Of a DNA stretch of 64,000 nucleotides, positions 44,523 through 52,881 are shown piece by piece; the stretch's first letter is position 1, and every line of letters starts with the position of its first letter. The translations under genes and the position numbers were made by a program. Where the stretch lies: the NCBI GenBank assembly GCA_910587175.1, contig CAJULH010000002.1, forward strand, positions 1-64,000. Reading direction: 5' to 3'. The notes beneath the pieces are model-generated. The model did no database searches. It was not told the DNA's origin and saw nothing but the letters and a program-made list of their open reading frames with translations. The stretch is from Candidatus Gastranaerophilales bacterium. Lineage in GTDB: Bacteria > Cyanobacteriota > Vampirovibrionia > Gastranaerophilales > Gastranaerophilaceae.

Positions 44523-45512
44523 TTACTTTTTAAGAAACTTATGGTAGTTATCTTTTGTAATCGGATTTAATTCTTTCAATTTTTCCACATCAAGAATAAG
44601 TCTGGTACCGTCATATACTGCAAGCTGCCCTGCTGTATCAATATTTTCAGGCAAATTACCAAATATACCGCTCATAAGACCTGTCGTCATGCCTTTTGGC
44701 GAGTAAAGCCCTGCATAGCCTGAATCTTTCATAATTCTATTAATTACATCAGCTGTATACTCTGTTGCGGTATTTATGGTTTCAATTGTATATTGTTTAC
44801 CCAAAAATGCAGTGCTCTTAGCATTTGGCTCCAATCCTTCTGAAATTAAACCTGCAACTACAGACCTGAATTCATCAATATCAACATTTAATTCACCAAT
44901 CTGTCCTTCAATCTTATAAGGCAATATTACTCCGCCTTCGCTGTAATGTCGTGCCAAATCAAGGGTTGGTGTAGTATACACTCCGCGCCCGAGCCCCGGA
45001 ACCTTATTTGATGCTGTTTTTGAAGCATAGGGCGTAATACCGTCTTGCAATATACTTTTTGTAGTTTCAACGCTTGTACCATGGTATACAACCCCGTCAG
45101 ACGCAATTTCATCAAGTTTTCTGGGCTCAACAACACTTGCAATATATTCTTTGATTCTCCCGCAAATGTCTGCATGTTCTGTCATAAATTTATCAGCAGC
45201 GGTTTTAGTTTCATTTACGCTTCCTTCAATAACTTTATTATTGCCGGTATTTGTCTTATCAAAAAATCTCTTTGCATCATCAATATTAAATTTATGTTTA
45301 ACCCCTGCCCCGATTGCAAGAGCAGCAACGCCTGCAACTGCAAGTGCACCAAGGGCAAGTTTCAGCTTTTTACTGCTGTCTTTCCCGGCATCTTCTGCAA
45401 TACCCGGAGATTTAGGTGCTTCTGTCCCGGCAGCGGGTGTTGCATAATTTGGTGCAGCACTTTCCTGAGCACCGTTTATGTAATATGTATTTAGCTGGCT
45501 TAAACCGGTCAT
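44523..45512 (-). CDS. membrane-anchored putative ADP-ribosyltransferase (ART-fold)
   Basis: Residues 1-48 are Ala/Pro-rich and disordered. One membrane helix (about 51-70) follows, then a helical spacer and a C-terminal domain (about 130-329). That domain has the pattern of an ART superfamily enzyme: VVYHGTS at 141-147 (His144), ILQDGI, then GLGRGVYTTPTLDLARHY at 173-190 (Tyr179), then a late strand QLAVYDGTRLIL at 296-307. In PARP and Tpt1/KptA-like folds these are the NAD-contacting His and Tyr and the strand carrying the third catalytic residue; here Gln296 takes the place of the usual Glu. The assignment is by motif only. The gene is divergent from a GNAT protein. Confidence 0.68.
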   Translation of the reverse strand: MTGLSQLNTYYINGAQESAAPNYATPAAGTEAPKSPGIAEDAGKDSSKKLKLALGALAVAGVAALAIGAGVKHKFNIDDAKRFFDKTNTGNNKVIEGSVNETKTAADKFMTEHADICGRIKEYIASVVEPRKLDEIASDGVVYHGTSVETTKSILQDGITPYASKTASNKVPGLGRGVYTTPTLDLARHYSEGGVILPYKIEGQIGELNVDIDEFRSVVAGLISEGLEPNAKSTAFLGKQYTIETINTATEYTADVINRIMKDSGYAGLYSPKGMTTGLMSGIFGNLPENIDTAGQLAVYDGTRLILDVEKLKELNPITKDNYHKFLKK

Positions 45513-45690
45513 AATCCATTCTTCCTTCTATATCTTTTTAAAAACAATTTAAATATTTTATTTGCCAAAAACCTGCTATTCCACATAACACTGTTACCTA
45601 TTCTTTACAAATACTAAAAAAGCAAATTTTATTTTTCAGCAGTGTTATATAAAAACGCAGATTATTCAAAATTTAAAGGTGTTGGAAAAA

Positions 45691-46353
45691 ATGAAAATAA
45701 GTTCTATAAACCTTAATGGTTTAAACTTCGGAAAAACTATTATAGATAAATCAAAAATAAGATCAACAGGATATGGAACACAAAATGTTTCATTTGTAGA
45801 ATATGACCCGAAAAACTATGATGACAAACGCAGAATGCAGTGCATAGGCTTATATTGGGGCGAACATTCAAGACAAATGCAAGAATATGTAAGACGGCTT
45901 TCTTCAAATTTTGACAAGGCTGAAAATAATCCGGAATCAATGCAAAATAAACATTTCTACGGTCTTGAAGATGAGGTTGGAAATACAATTGCAATCTCAC
46001 AAACAACAGAAAGAAAAAAAGGATTATTTGGGGGTAAGTCCTACACGGAAATAGACTATATCCAAACAATACCGGATGAACAGTACACATCAAAAAGAAG
46101 AAGATATAAGGGTGTTGGCGAAACGCTTGTTGCACAAATAGTAAAAAACTCTATGCATAAAGGCAGCGAACTAGTTAAACTTACATCTATAAATGAGCAT
46201 TTCTGGAAAGAGAGCGGATTTTTTGTATGCACAGCAGATTCCGCGGGTGAATATCCGATAAGGCAAATAAACAAAGACGATTTTCAAGGCTATATTGACC
46301 ATGTTGAAAAGAAAACAGCACCAAAACAAAATATCGTTGACATTTGGGGATAA
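45691..46353 (+). CDS. GNAT-fold acetyltransferase with short N-terminal tag
   Basis: The start is ATG at 45691 with AGGTG upstream. The first 16 residues (MKISSINLNGLNFGKT) are a low-similarity N-terminal tag. The GNAT core includes strand HFYGLEDEVGNTIAIS, strand EIDYIQTIP, then RYKGVGETLVAQIV (the Q/RxxGxG acetyl-CoA loop) and INEHFWKESGFF, the usual beta-6/alpha-4 block. It is divergent from the ADP-ribosyltransferase-like gene with 178 bp between the starts. The substrate is unknown. A role with the neighbour is inferred from position only. Confidence 0.75.
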   Translation: MKISSINLNGLNFGKTIIDKSKIRSTGYGTQNVSFVEYDPKNYDDKRRMQCIGLYWGEHSRQMQEYVRRLSSNFDKAENNPESMQNKHFYGLEDEVGNTIAISQTTERKKGLFGGKSYTEIDYIQTIPDEQYTSKRRRYKGVGETLVAQIVKNSMHKGSELVKLTSINEHFWKESGFFVCTADSAGEYPIRQINKDDFQGYIDHVEKKTAPKQNIVDIWG

Positions 46354-46499
46354 TAAAAATTTTTCATTTAAATAATAACATATAGCTTTTAAAAAGCATA
46401 TTTTCGGAAAAATCAAATTAGAACAATACAAAATAAAAACAGACACGCCGAATTTTGTTAAAGCCCAGAAAACCGTTTAAACACCGGTTCTTTTGATAA

Positions 46500-47288
46500 T
46501 TAATATACCTTTGGAATGGAATCAAGCAGAATTTTTGTATAATAATGCTTTGGATTATTAAATATTTCCATTGTTTCGCCCGTTTCAACAATTTCACCCC
46601 TGTACATAATTGCAACTCTTGTACATAAATATTTCACAACATTTAAATCATGGGATATAAAAAGGTATGTCAGGTTAAATTTGTCTTTTAATTCAATCAA
46701 AAGGTTTATAATCTGAGCCTGTATGCTCACATCCAATGCAGAAACGGGTTCATCTGCAACAACAAATTCCGGCTGCAAAATTAAAGCTCTTGCAATTGCA
46801 ATTCTTTGCCTCTGTCCGCCTGAAAATTCATGCGGAAAACGCCCCAAATCATCCCCGCTAAGCCCCGTCAGCCTTATAATATTTTCAAGCATATCAAGTC
46901 TTTGCTTTTTATCTTTAACACCATTTACAATCAAAGGTTCAAGCAAAATCTCTTTTATCTTCATCTTAGGATTCAGACTTGAATATGGATTTTGAAAAAT
47001 TAGTCCGGTTTTTTTCCTGAAAAGTTTTGTGTCTTCTTTTGAAAAAGCTTCAATGTTTTTACCGTCATAAAAAATTTCACCGCAATTTATATCTAAAAGC
47101 TTTAAAATACAATTTCCAAGTGTGGATTTCCCGCTGCCGGATTCTCCTACAAGCCCTATAATTTCACCCTTTTTAATATCAAGACTTACTCCCTTAAGAG
47201 CATATACGGGTTCTTTTTTTTCTCCCAAAAATCCGCCCTTGGTCTCAAAAGTTTTATGAACATTTTTGATTTCTATAAGGTTTTCCAT
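46500..47288 (-). CDS. ABC transporter ATPase, OppF/DppF type
   Basis: A peptide/nickel importer ATPase. Walker A is GESGSGKST, the signature is SGGQRQRIAIARAL, and Walker B is VVADEPVSALD, with the D-loop and H-loop (FISHDLNVV) following. FRKKTGLIFQNPYSSLNPKMKI is typical for the Opp subfamily. The ATG is at 47288. It lacks an adjacent OppD or permease in this window. The lipoprotein at 39924 may be its partner. Confidence 0.9.
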   Translation of the reverse strand: MENLIEIKNVHKTFETKGGFLGEKKEPVYALKGVSLDIKKGEIIGLVGESGSGKSTLGNCILKLLDINCGEIFYDGKNIEAFSKEDTKLFRKKTGLIFQNPYSSLNPKMKIKEILLEPLIVNGVKDKKQRLDMLENIIRLTGLSGDDLGRFPHEFSGGQRQRIAIARALILQPEFVVADEPVSALDVSIQAQIINLLIELKDKFNLTYLFISHDLNVVKYLCTRVAIMYRGEIVETGETMEIFNNPKHYYTKILLDSIPKVY

Positions 47289-47357
47289 ATCTTCTTTTTT
47301 AACATATTTTAACCTCATTTTCTATAGGAAATCAGAATGTCAAAAAGGACAAAATAA

Positions 47358-47385
47358 AAAGCCCAAAAAAGGTAAAACGGGCTTT
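47358..47385 (-). terminator. intrinsic terminator of the sigma factor gene
   Basis: On the minus strand AAAGCCC, a 14-base loop, GGGCTTT and TTATTTT follow the sigma factor stop. Confidence 0.75.
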
Positions 47386-47413
47386 GTTTATCGTGTATTT
47401 GGCATAAAAACTC

Positions 47414-48430
47414 TTATGATAAATAATTTTTGAGTTCAGCCGTCTCTTTTGCCTTCCTCAGTTTTTTTAGCGCCTCTCCTTCAATTTGCCTTATCCTCTC
47501 CTTTGAAAATCCTAAAATCTTTCCAAGTTCTTCAAGCGTTTTTGTCTTACGACCGGAAATTCCAAACCGGTTAATTAATATGAATCTTTCCTTTTCAGAT
47601 AAAATATCCAGAGCCTTTAGGATATCTTTATATAAAAATTCCTTTTCTGTCTTGATATCAGGCATCTTTCCTATGTCATCTTTTATATAATCTTCAAGGC
47701 AAAGATCTTGTGCTACAGGCGTATCAAGACTCACAGGCTCTTTTATCATAGCTTTTTTTGCAGTCTGCACTTTCTTGATATCCATTTTCAGATAATCTGC
47801 AAGTTCGTTGTCATCAGGTTCCCTTCCCAAATCCACACTCAGTTTCACTATTGCTCTTTTCAGGGCTCTTATCTTATCGCTCATATGCACGGGAATTCTT
47901 ATTGTCCTTGAATTGTTTGCAATAGCCCTTATAATGGTTTGTTTTATCCACCATGTAGCATAGGTTGAAAATTTAAATCCCTTAGTATAATCAAACCTTT
48001 CTGCCGCCTTAATCAAACCCAAAGACCCCTCCTGAACCAAATCCATAAACAAAATTCCCTGCCCTGTGTATTTTTTTGCAATTGATACAACAAGCCTTAA
48101 ATTTGCCTGAATGAGTTTTTTCCTTGCAATCTTTGCCTCTTTCTTTGTACCCTCTTTGATTGCCTTGCCTATCATTGTTTCATTTGTTCTGTTTAAAAGT
48201 TTTATCTTTCCAATATCCTTTAAATACATCTGTAAAATTTCATCTTTATTTGCAATTGTATTAAAGGTTTTAATTTCTTCTCCGTTCTCTTCATTTTCAC
48301 TATCGCCTGGCTCGCAGTTTAAATATTCATATTCATCAAAATAAACGTTTTTATTTAACGCGTTATTATTCATTAATAATTCCTCCAGCTCCCTTTTTGA
48401 AATTTTTACAACTCTTTTCAAACTTCTCAT
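47414..48430 (-). CDS. sigma-70 family RNA polymerase sigma factor
   Basis: A 338-residue sigma factor with regions 1.2, 2, 3 and 4 and no 1.1. Region 1.2 is [16 protein letters not shown]; region 2 is [61 protein letters not shown]; region 4 is [29 protein letters not shown]. Conserved promoter-contact residues are intact, so it should use TTGACA/TATAAT promoters. It is either the primary factor or a group 2 factor; the missing 1.1 and short size leave this open. Confidence 0.92.
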   Translation of the reverse strand: MRSLKRVVKISKRELEELLMNNNALNKNVYFDEYEYLNCEPGDSENEENGEEIKTFNTIANKDEILQMYLKDIGKIKLLNRTNETMIGKAIKEGTKKEAKIARKKLIQANLRLVVSIAKKYTGQGILFMDLVQEGSLGLIKAAERFDYTKGFKFSTYATWWIKQTIIRAIANNSRTIRIPVHMSDKIRALKRAIVKLSVDLGREPDDNELADYLKMDIKKVQTAKKAMIKEPVSLDTPVAQDLCLEDYIKDDIGKMPDIKTEKEFLYKDILKALDILSEKERFILINRFGISGRKTKTLEELGKILGFSKERIRQIEGEALKKLRKAKETAELKNYLS

Positions 48431-48482
48431 TCTATTTGACGTTTAAAAATTAATTATGTTTCCATTATCTTAAAAATTAGTG

Positions 48483-48488
48483 TATAAT
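48483..48488 (+). promoter_or_regulatory. -10 box TATAAT seven bases before the ATG at 48496
   Basis: TATAAT ends at 48488 and the ATG starts at 48496. There is no ribosome binding site, so the mRNA is probably leaderless. Confidence 0.55.
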
Positions 48489-48495
48489 AGGCTGT

Positions 48496-49302
48496 ATGAA
48501 AGTTTTTAAACTATTTTGTTTATTGGGGTTTATCTTCATTTTTCAATCTGCAGTACATTCTGCCGATTTAACATTCACAACAATTTCTGATGCAGGCATA
48601 AAATCAGACAGAATAGAAAATTCTATGACCCCGTCCATTAAAAAACTGCTCAGTGCAAAGGATAATATAAACCATTCAGGCAGTAAATTTGTTGTATTTC
48701 TTGGCAATAACATTGCAAAGGCAGAAAAATATGACCTTGTAATGTTCTCTAAAATAATAAATAAAATTTCAAAACCTGTCTATGCAGGGATAGGAAACCA
48801 GGACATTCAAAGAGTTAAAGATTTGGATAAAATAGAATATTACAGATTATTAAACAAATATTCAAAAAACAAAGTATCAAAGATTCCCTGTGTAAAAAAA
48901 ATTGACGGATTTGTATTCATCTTTATGGACGGTATAAATGAAACAGTTCCTATGCCAAAAGGATATTTTAAGGATAAAGAACTGATATTTTTAGAAAACA
49001 CTCTAAAAAAATATATGGACAAAGATGTAATAATAATTCAGCATTTTCCTTTGTATAATGGCAAAGAAGAAAACGGTACACTATATAACGCAGAGCCGTA
49101 TAAAAATCTGCTTTCACAATATAAAAATGTAAAGGCAATAATTTCAGGACATACAAATTCTGATTTTGAAGGCGAAGATGAAAACAGAATAAAACATATA
49201 AGCGTACCATCACTTGCAAAATCAGGCGAGTATAAAGTAATAAACATTAAAACTACAGGTGAAACTGTTTCAATAAAAACAAAGATAATCAGTGTAGAAT
49301 AA
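48496..49302 (+). CDS. exported degenerate calcineurin-like metallophosphoesterase
   Basis: A signal peptide (1-22) precedes a metallophosphoesterase-like fold. The motif positions are recognisable but most metal ligands are lost: ISDAG (31-34) for the DxH, GNN (70-72) for the GDxx Asp, GNQD (100-103) for GNHD, His183 in IIQHFP retained, and GHTN (218-221) for GHxH. With at least three ligands missing it is probably inactive or a binding module. It lies 11 bases before the ArnT-like glycosyltransferase gene, probably in one operon. The acceptor or ligand is unknown. Confidence 0.75.
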   Translation: MKVFKLFCLLGFIFIFQSAVHSADLTFTTISDAGIKSDRIENSMTPSIKKLLSAKDNINHSGSKFVVFLGNNIAKAEKYDLVMFSKIINKISKPVYAGIGNQDIQRVKDLDKIEYYRLLNKYSKNKVSKIPCVKKIDGFVFIFMDGINETVPMPKGYFKDKELIFLENTLKKYMDKDVIIIQHFPLYNGKEENGTLYNAEPYKNLLSQYKNVKAIISGHTNSDFEGEDENRIKHISVPSLAKSGEYKVINIKTTGETVSIKTKIISVE

Positions 49303-49313
49303 AGGAGGATAAA

Positions 49314-51050
49314 GTGACAGGCTCTTTTTGCGATTTGATTAAAAAGATAAAAGATTTTATCACAAAATATGCAAACTTCTTTTGCATATTATCTATTTTA
49401 TTATTCGGGTATTTGTTCCTGTTTTTAAACCTTGGCTCATACAGGCTCATAGATATTGATGAAACAAGATATATTAATATTGCCCGTGCCATGTTTTTAA
49501 ACGGAGATTTTATTACCCCGCACCTGAATTTTGAAGCCTTCCTTGAAAAACCTCCTCTCTTCTATTGGCTTACAGTTTTGTCTTATAAAATTTTTGGCAG
49601 CACAGATGAATTTGCTTCAAGATTTCCTGTGGCTCTGTCCACCTTTTTAATTGTTTTTGGGACATATTTCTTTGGGAAAAAAGCTCTGGGCTCTAAAATT
49701 TACGGACTTGTATCCGCTATGATTTTATTGTCTTCCATATGGGTCGGACTTTTTTCACATATTGCAATTCTAGATGCAGGATTTATGGCACTCACTGCAG
49801 CATCCATATATTGTGCGGTTATCACGCTTTTTAACGTTAAAGAAGAAAATAAAAAATACTTCTGGTATCTTTCATACGCTTTTATGGGTTTAAGTGTTCT
49901 TCAAAAAGGACTTATAGGAATCATTCTTCCTGTTATGGTAATTGCACTTACATTTATTGCCCTAAATAAGGCAAAAGAGCTTATAAAACCTGCAAATATC
50001 ATCCCGGGAATTATTGTATTTCTTCTTATAAGCCTTCCATGGCATATTTTAGTGTATAAAGCAAACGGTCAGGCATTTATAAATGACTATTTCATAAAAC
50101 ATCACTTTGCAAGATTTTTAAATTCTTCAATGGGACTTGGCAGAAAACAACCGTTTTTATTCTATATCCCGATTCTGCTTGCAGCCTTTATGCCTTGGAC
50201 TTTTTCGTTTATATCCGTACTTATCAGGGGAATAAAATCTTTAATGAAAGATTTCAAATCTACAAAATCTTTCAGGCAGATATTCTCAAATGATACAAAC
50301 GACAGAAAGCTTTTAATATTTGCAACAATTTATCTTTTCTCAATTTTAATATTCTTCAGCATATCATCCACAAAGCTTCCAACTTATATTTTGCCTTTAT
50401 TCCCGGCTTTGTCATTAATTACAGGATATTATTGGTGGGGATATATTGCAGACAACAAATTTGAAAAAGGTATAAAAATTTCTACAATAGTTAGCGCCGT
50501 ATTTTTCATATTATTTGGAATTGCAGGAGCTTTAGCGCTTTGTGTACTTTCAGGAGAAAATCTTCTCTATGCACAAAACGCCGATGGTTTCAGAATGCTT
50601 ATGTCATCGTGGTTAATCATAATATCGTTGATTACACTCCTTTGCCTGATTTCAAAGAACAGAAGTCTTTTATTCATTGCAAATGTAATTTTGATGCTTG
50701 GCGTTTCAATAATTACAAGCGGCAAGATTTTAAGCTATACAACAACATTCGGACAAACAGAACTTGAACAATACGCAGACAAAGCACAAATGGTCTCAGG
50801 CTCAAAACTTGTAACTATGGGTTTTGGTAAAAAATACAGTATTTTAAGTAAGTTTGATAATAAGGTTTACTACATTATAGAAGTTGATAATGAAGGATAT
50901 AATGCACTTACAGCCATAAAAAATGAGGCTGAAAAAGAAGGTTCGCCCGTTTATTTAATTACAAAGAAAAAAGTACAGTATCCGCCTGAAATCCTTAAGG
51001 GCTTTAAAAAGCTTGAAGAAGGTCAAAAATATGAGCTTTATATGAGGTAA
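49314..51050 (+). CDS. PMT/ArnT-like membrane glycosyltransferase
   Basis: A 578-residue inner membrane protein with about 12 hydrophobic helices. The first extracytoplasmic loop has IDIDETRYINIARAMFLNGDFITPHLN, and KPPLFYWLTVLSYKIFG follows. This is the PMT/ArnT (GT-C, GT83-like) pattern, with the catalytic Asp-Glu in DETRY. Such enzymes transfer a sugar from a polyprenyl phosphate donor to a lipid, often lipid A. The start is GTG at 49314 after AAGGAGG. A terminator follows. Confidence 0.87.
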   Translation: MTGSFCDLIKKIKDFITKYANFFCILSILLFGYLFLFLNLGSYRLIDIDETRYINIARAMFLNGDFITPHLNFEAFLEKPPLFYWLTVLSYKIFGSTDEFASRFPVALSTFLIVFGTYFFGKKALGSKIYGLVSAMILLSSIWVGLFSHIAILDAGFMALTAASIYCAVITLFNVKEENKKYFWYLSYAFMGLSVLQKGLIGIILPVMVIALTFIALNKAKELIKPANIIPGIIVFLLISLPWHILVYKANGQAFINDYFIKHHFARFLNSSMGLGRKQPFLFYIPILLAAFMPWTFSFISVLIRGIKSLMKDFKSTKSFRQIFSNDTNDRKLLIFATIYLFSILIFFSISSTKLPTYILPLFPALSLITGYYWWGYIADNKFEKGIKISTIVSAVFFILFGIAGALALCVLSGENLLYAQNADGFRMLMSSWLIIISLITLLCLISKNRSLLFIANVILMLGVSIITSGKILSYTTTFGQTELEQYADKAQMVSGSKLVTMGFGKKYSILSKFDNKVYYIIEVDNEGYNALTAIKNEAEKEGSPVYLITKKKVQYPPEILKGFKKLEEGQKYELYMR

Positions 51051-51080
51051 CATTATAATAGAGCAGTATAAAAGGCAATT

Positions 51081-51106
51081 AAAACCTCCAAAATTTTGGA
51101 GGTTTT
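51081..51106. terminator. palindromic bidirectional terminator
   Basis: A 26-bp perfect palindrome whose AAAACCTCC and GGAGGTTTT arms form the stem, with T-runs on both strands. It separates the convergent glycosyltransferase and U32-like genes. Confidence 0.85.
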
Positions 51107-51108
51107 TG

Positions 51109-52818
51109 CTATTTTAAACCTGTCTTTATTTCTGCATTTTTTCTTACTGCACACAGAAAATTCCTCAAAATCCTCGGAAGCAGAGTGGAATGTATTGCAA
51201 GAAAATCTATTACAAATTCGTTTATGCCAACTTCTTCATAATATGAAATTTTATCAAAATTTTGCTTGATATCCGCTTCAAACATATGCATTTTGCAAAA
51301 ACCGTCTACAACAAAAGGTAAAATTTTATTCAATGAGGGATCTTTAACAGACCAATGCCCGCGATGGCATGGTGCAGAGCAGGTAAGCCTTGAAACCACC
51401 GCAGAGTTGCAGTTTAAAGGACAGAGCCCTAGGCTTTCCACCCTTTTACCGCCTGCAATCTGAATTTTTCTTGTTCTTATTATCTTTTTTGTCTTTTTAA
51501 TGCATTTAATAATATTTTCCTCATCTCCAAGGGAAGAAAAATCAAGCGCATCAATGGGGTTCAAATTTGAAAGACATTTTATTGAATAGCTGTTTAAAAG
51601 ATTTATCCCGCCGCCTATTTCAACAGGTGTAGCCTGAAATTCGGAATCATTCATCTTTGCCCAGAAAAAACCAATATTGTTTATTACAACAGTTTTTGGC
51701 TTAGGTTCAGTCAGGCAGAGCATCTTTACAATTTCATACACCCTTTCAAAATCCCGCTCAATTAAAATCCTTGGGGTTGAAATATTAAGCCCCATCTTGA
51801 ATTCCGTACAAAAATCTCGGGCACGGTTCACCAGTTCTTCAAAAGGAATTGTGGACAAATCCACAGTGGATGCTACTTCCCCGTATTCTATAGAATTTAC
51901 AGGATTAAAACCTGTAGTTTTTATGAATTTTCGAAGCTCTTTAAACTGCTCCAGGCTTGAAAGCCTTAAATTCAATTTTGGAAGTTTCAGCTTTGAATAA
52001 TCAAAATCCTTGTCTATCCTTTTGCACTTTATCTTCCAATCATATTTTTGAATATAGTTTGCAAACTTAAAATCCTCTCCTGTTGCAGAAACTATTTCTC
52101 CCGAAAAATGACTTGTTTTATAAAAACTTTTTCTCACATGTTTAAAAGGAAGCTTTTGCTCCTTAAACATCTTTGGTTTGTCCAAAATCTTTTCAATAAG
52201 CTTTATACCATCTAAAATCTCATCTGATGTTGAAAATTTACCCTTAATTACAACATAGCTTATAGCCTTTGATTTTATAAGATCATCCGCAAAATAAGGA
52301 AGGTTATCCGTATCCACAGCAAGAGGGATTTTTGCGTATTTACTTATCTTTTCAATATTTTTAAGATAAACCTCTTCTGTAATAATTAAACCGTCAATTT
52401 TATGGAACATCTCCATAAACTCCACCCCTGAAAGATTATGAATATCAAAATAGGAGTCAATAATTACCTTAAAGGGTAAATCCATGGTTTTTATGATTTC
52501 CAAAATCCCGTAAGAATTTACAAATATGCCGTCAATTTCAGTGGTGGTAAGAAATTCTATAAATTTCTTTGTAATATTTACATCTTCTTCTGTTATTGAA
52601 TGTTTAAAATTTACATAAATTTTAGAACCGGTTTTTTTTGCAGCATCAATATATTCATTTATATATTCAAACGTTCCGCCCGGACCATTCGGACCTTCAG
52701 GTGTATTTTTCATAAAGCGGTGATGATAAACATAAAACTCCCTGCATTTCACCTTTTTTGTAAAATTTAAAATATCACAGGGGCGCTTTATGGGTGATAC
52801 AACAAAAATCTCTTTCAT
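51109..52818 (-). CDS. peptidase U32 / UbiU-like Fe-S protein
   Basis: The protein resembles two TIM-barrel-like halves of the U32 type, although it is longer and more divergent than typical. The first half has YVNFKHSITEED, GIFVNSYGILEII and KVIIDSYFDIHN; the second has LNLRLSSLEQFKELRK and VVINNIGFFW. Cysteines in GLCPLNCNSAV, TCSAPCHRG and GFCKMHMF near the end fit the Fe-S ligand group of UbiU/TrhP-type proteins. These are now linked to tRNA or quinone hydroxylation; the exact role here is unknown. I prefer the ATG at 52818. Confidence 0.7.
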   Translation of the reverse strand: MKEIFVVSPIKRPCDILNFTKKVKCREFYVYHHRFMKNTPEGPNGPGGTFEYINEYIDAAKKTGSKIYVNFKHSITEEDVNITKKFIEFLTTTEIDGIFVNSYGILEIIKTMDLPFKVIIDSYFDIHNLSGVEFMEMFHKIDGLIITEEVYLKNIEKISKYAKIPLAVDTDNLPYFADDLIKSKAISYVVIKGKFSTSDEILDGIKLIEKILDKPKMFKEQKLPFKHVRKSFYKTSHFSGEIVSATGEDFKFANYIQKYDWKIKCKRIDKDFDYSKLKLPKLNLRLSSLEQFKELRKFIKTTGFNPVNSIEYGEVASTVDLSTIPFEELVNRARDFCTEFKMGLNISTPRILIERDFERVYEIVKMLCLTEPKPKTVVINNIGFFWAKMNDSEFQATPVEIGGGINLLNSYSIKCLSNLNPIDALDFSSLGDEENIIKCIKKTKKIIRTRKIQIAGGKRVESLGLCPLNCNSAVVSRLTCSAPCHRGHWSVKDPSLNKILPFVVDGFCKMHMFEADIKQNFDKISYYEEVGINEFVIDFLAIHSTLLPRILRNFLCAVRKNAEIKTGLK

Positions 52819-52881
52819 AAAGTCTATGGTATAGATTTCACTATATAAAGTCAAGAAATTTCAACAAATTCAGACGGAAAT

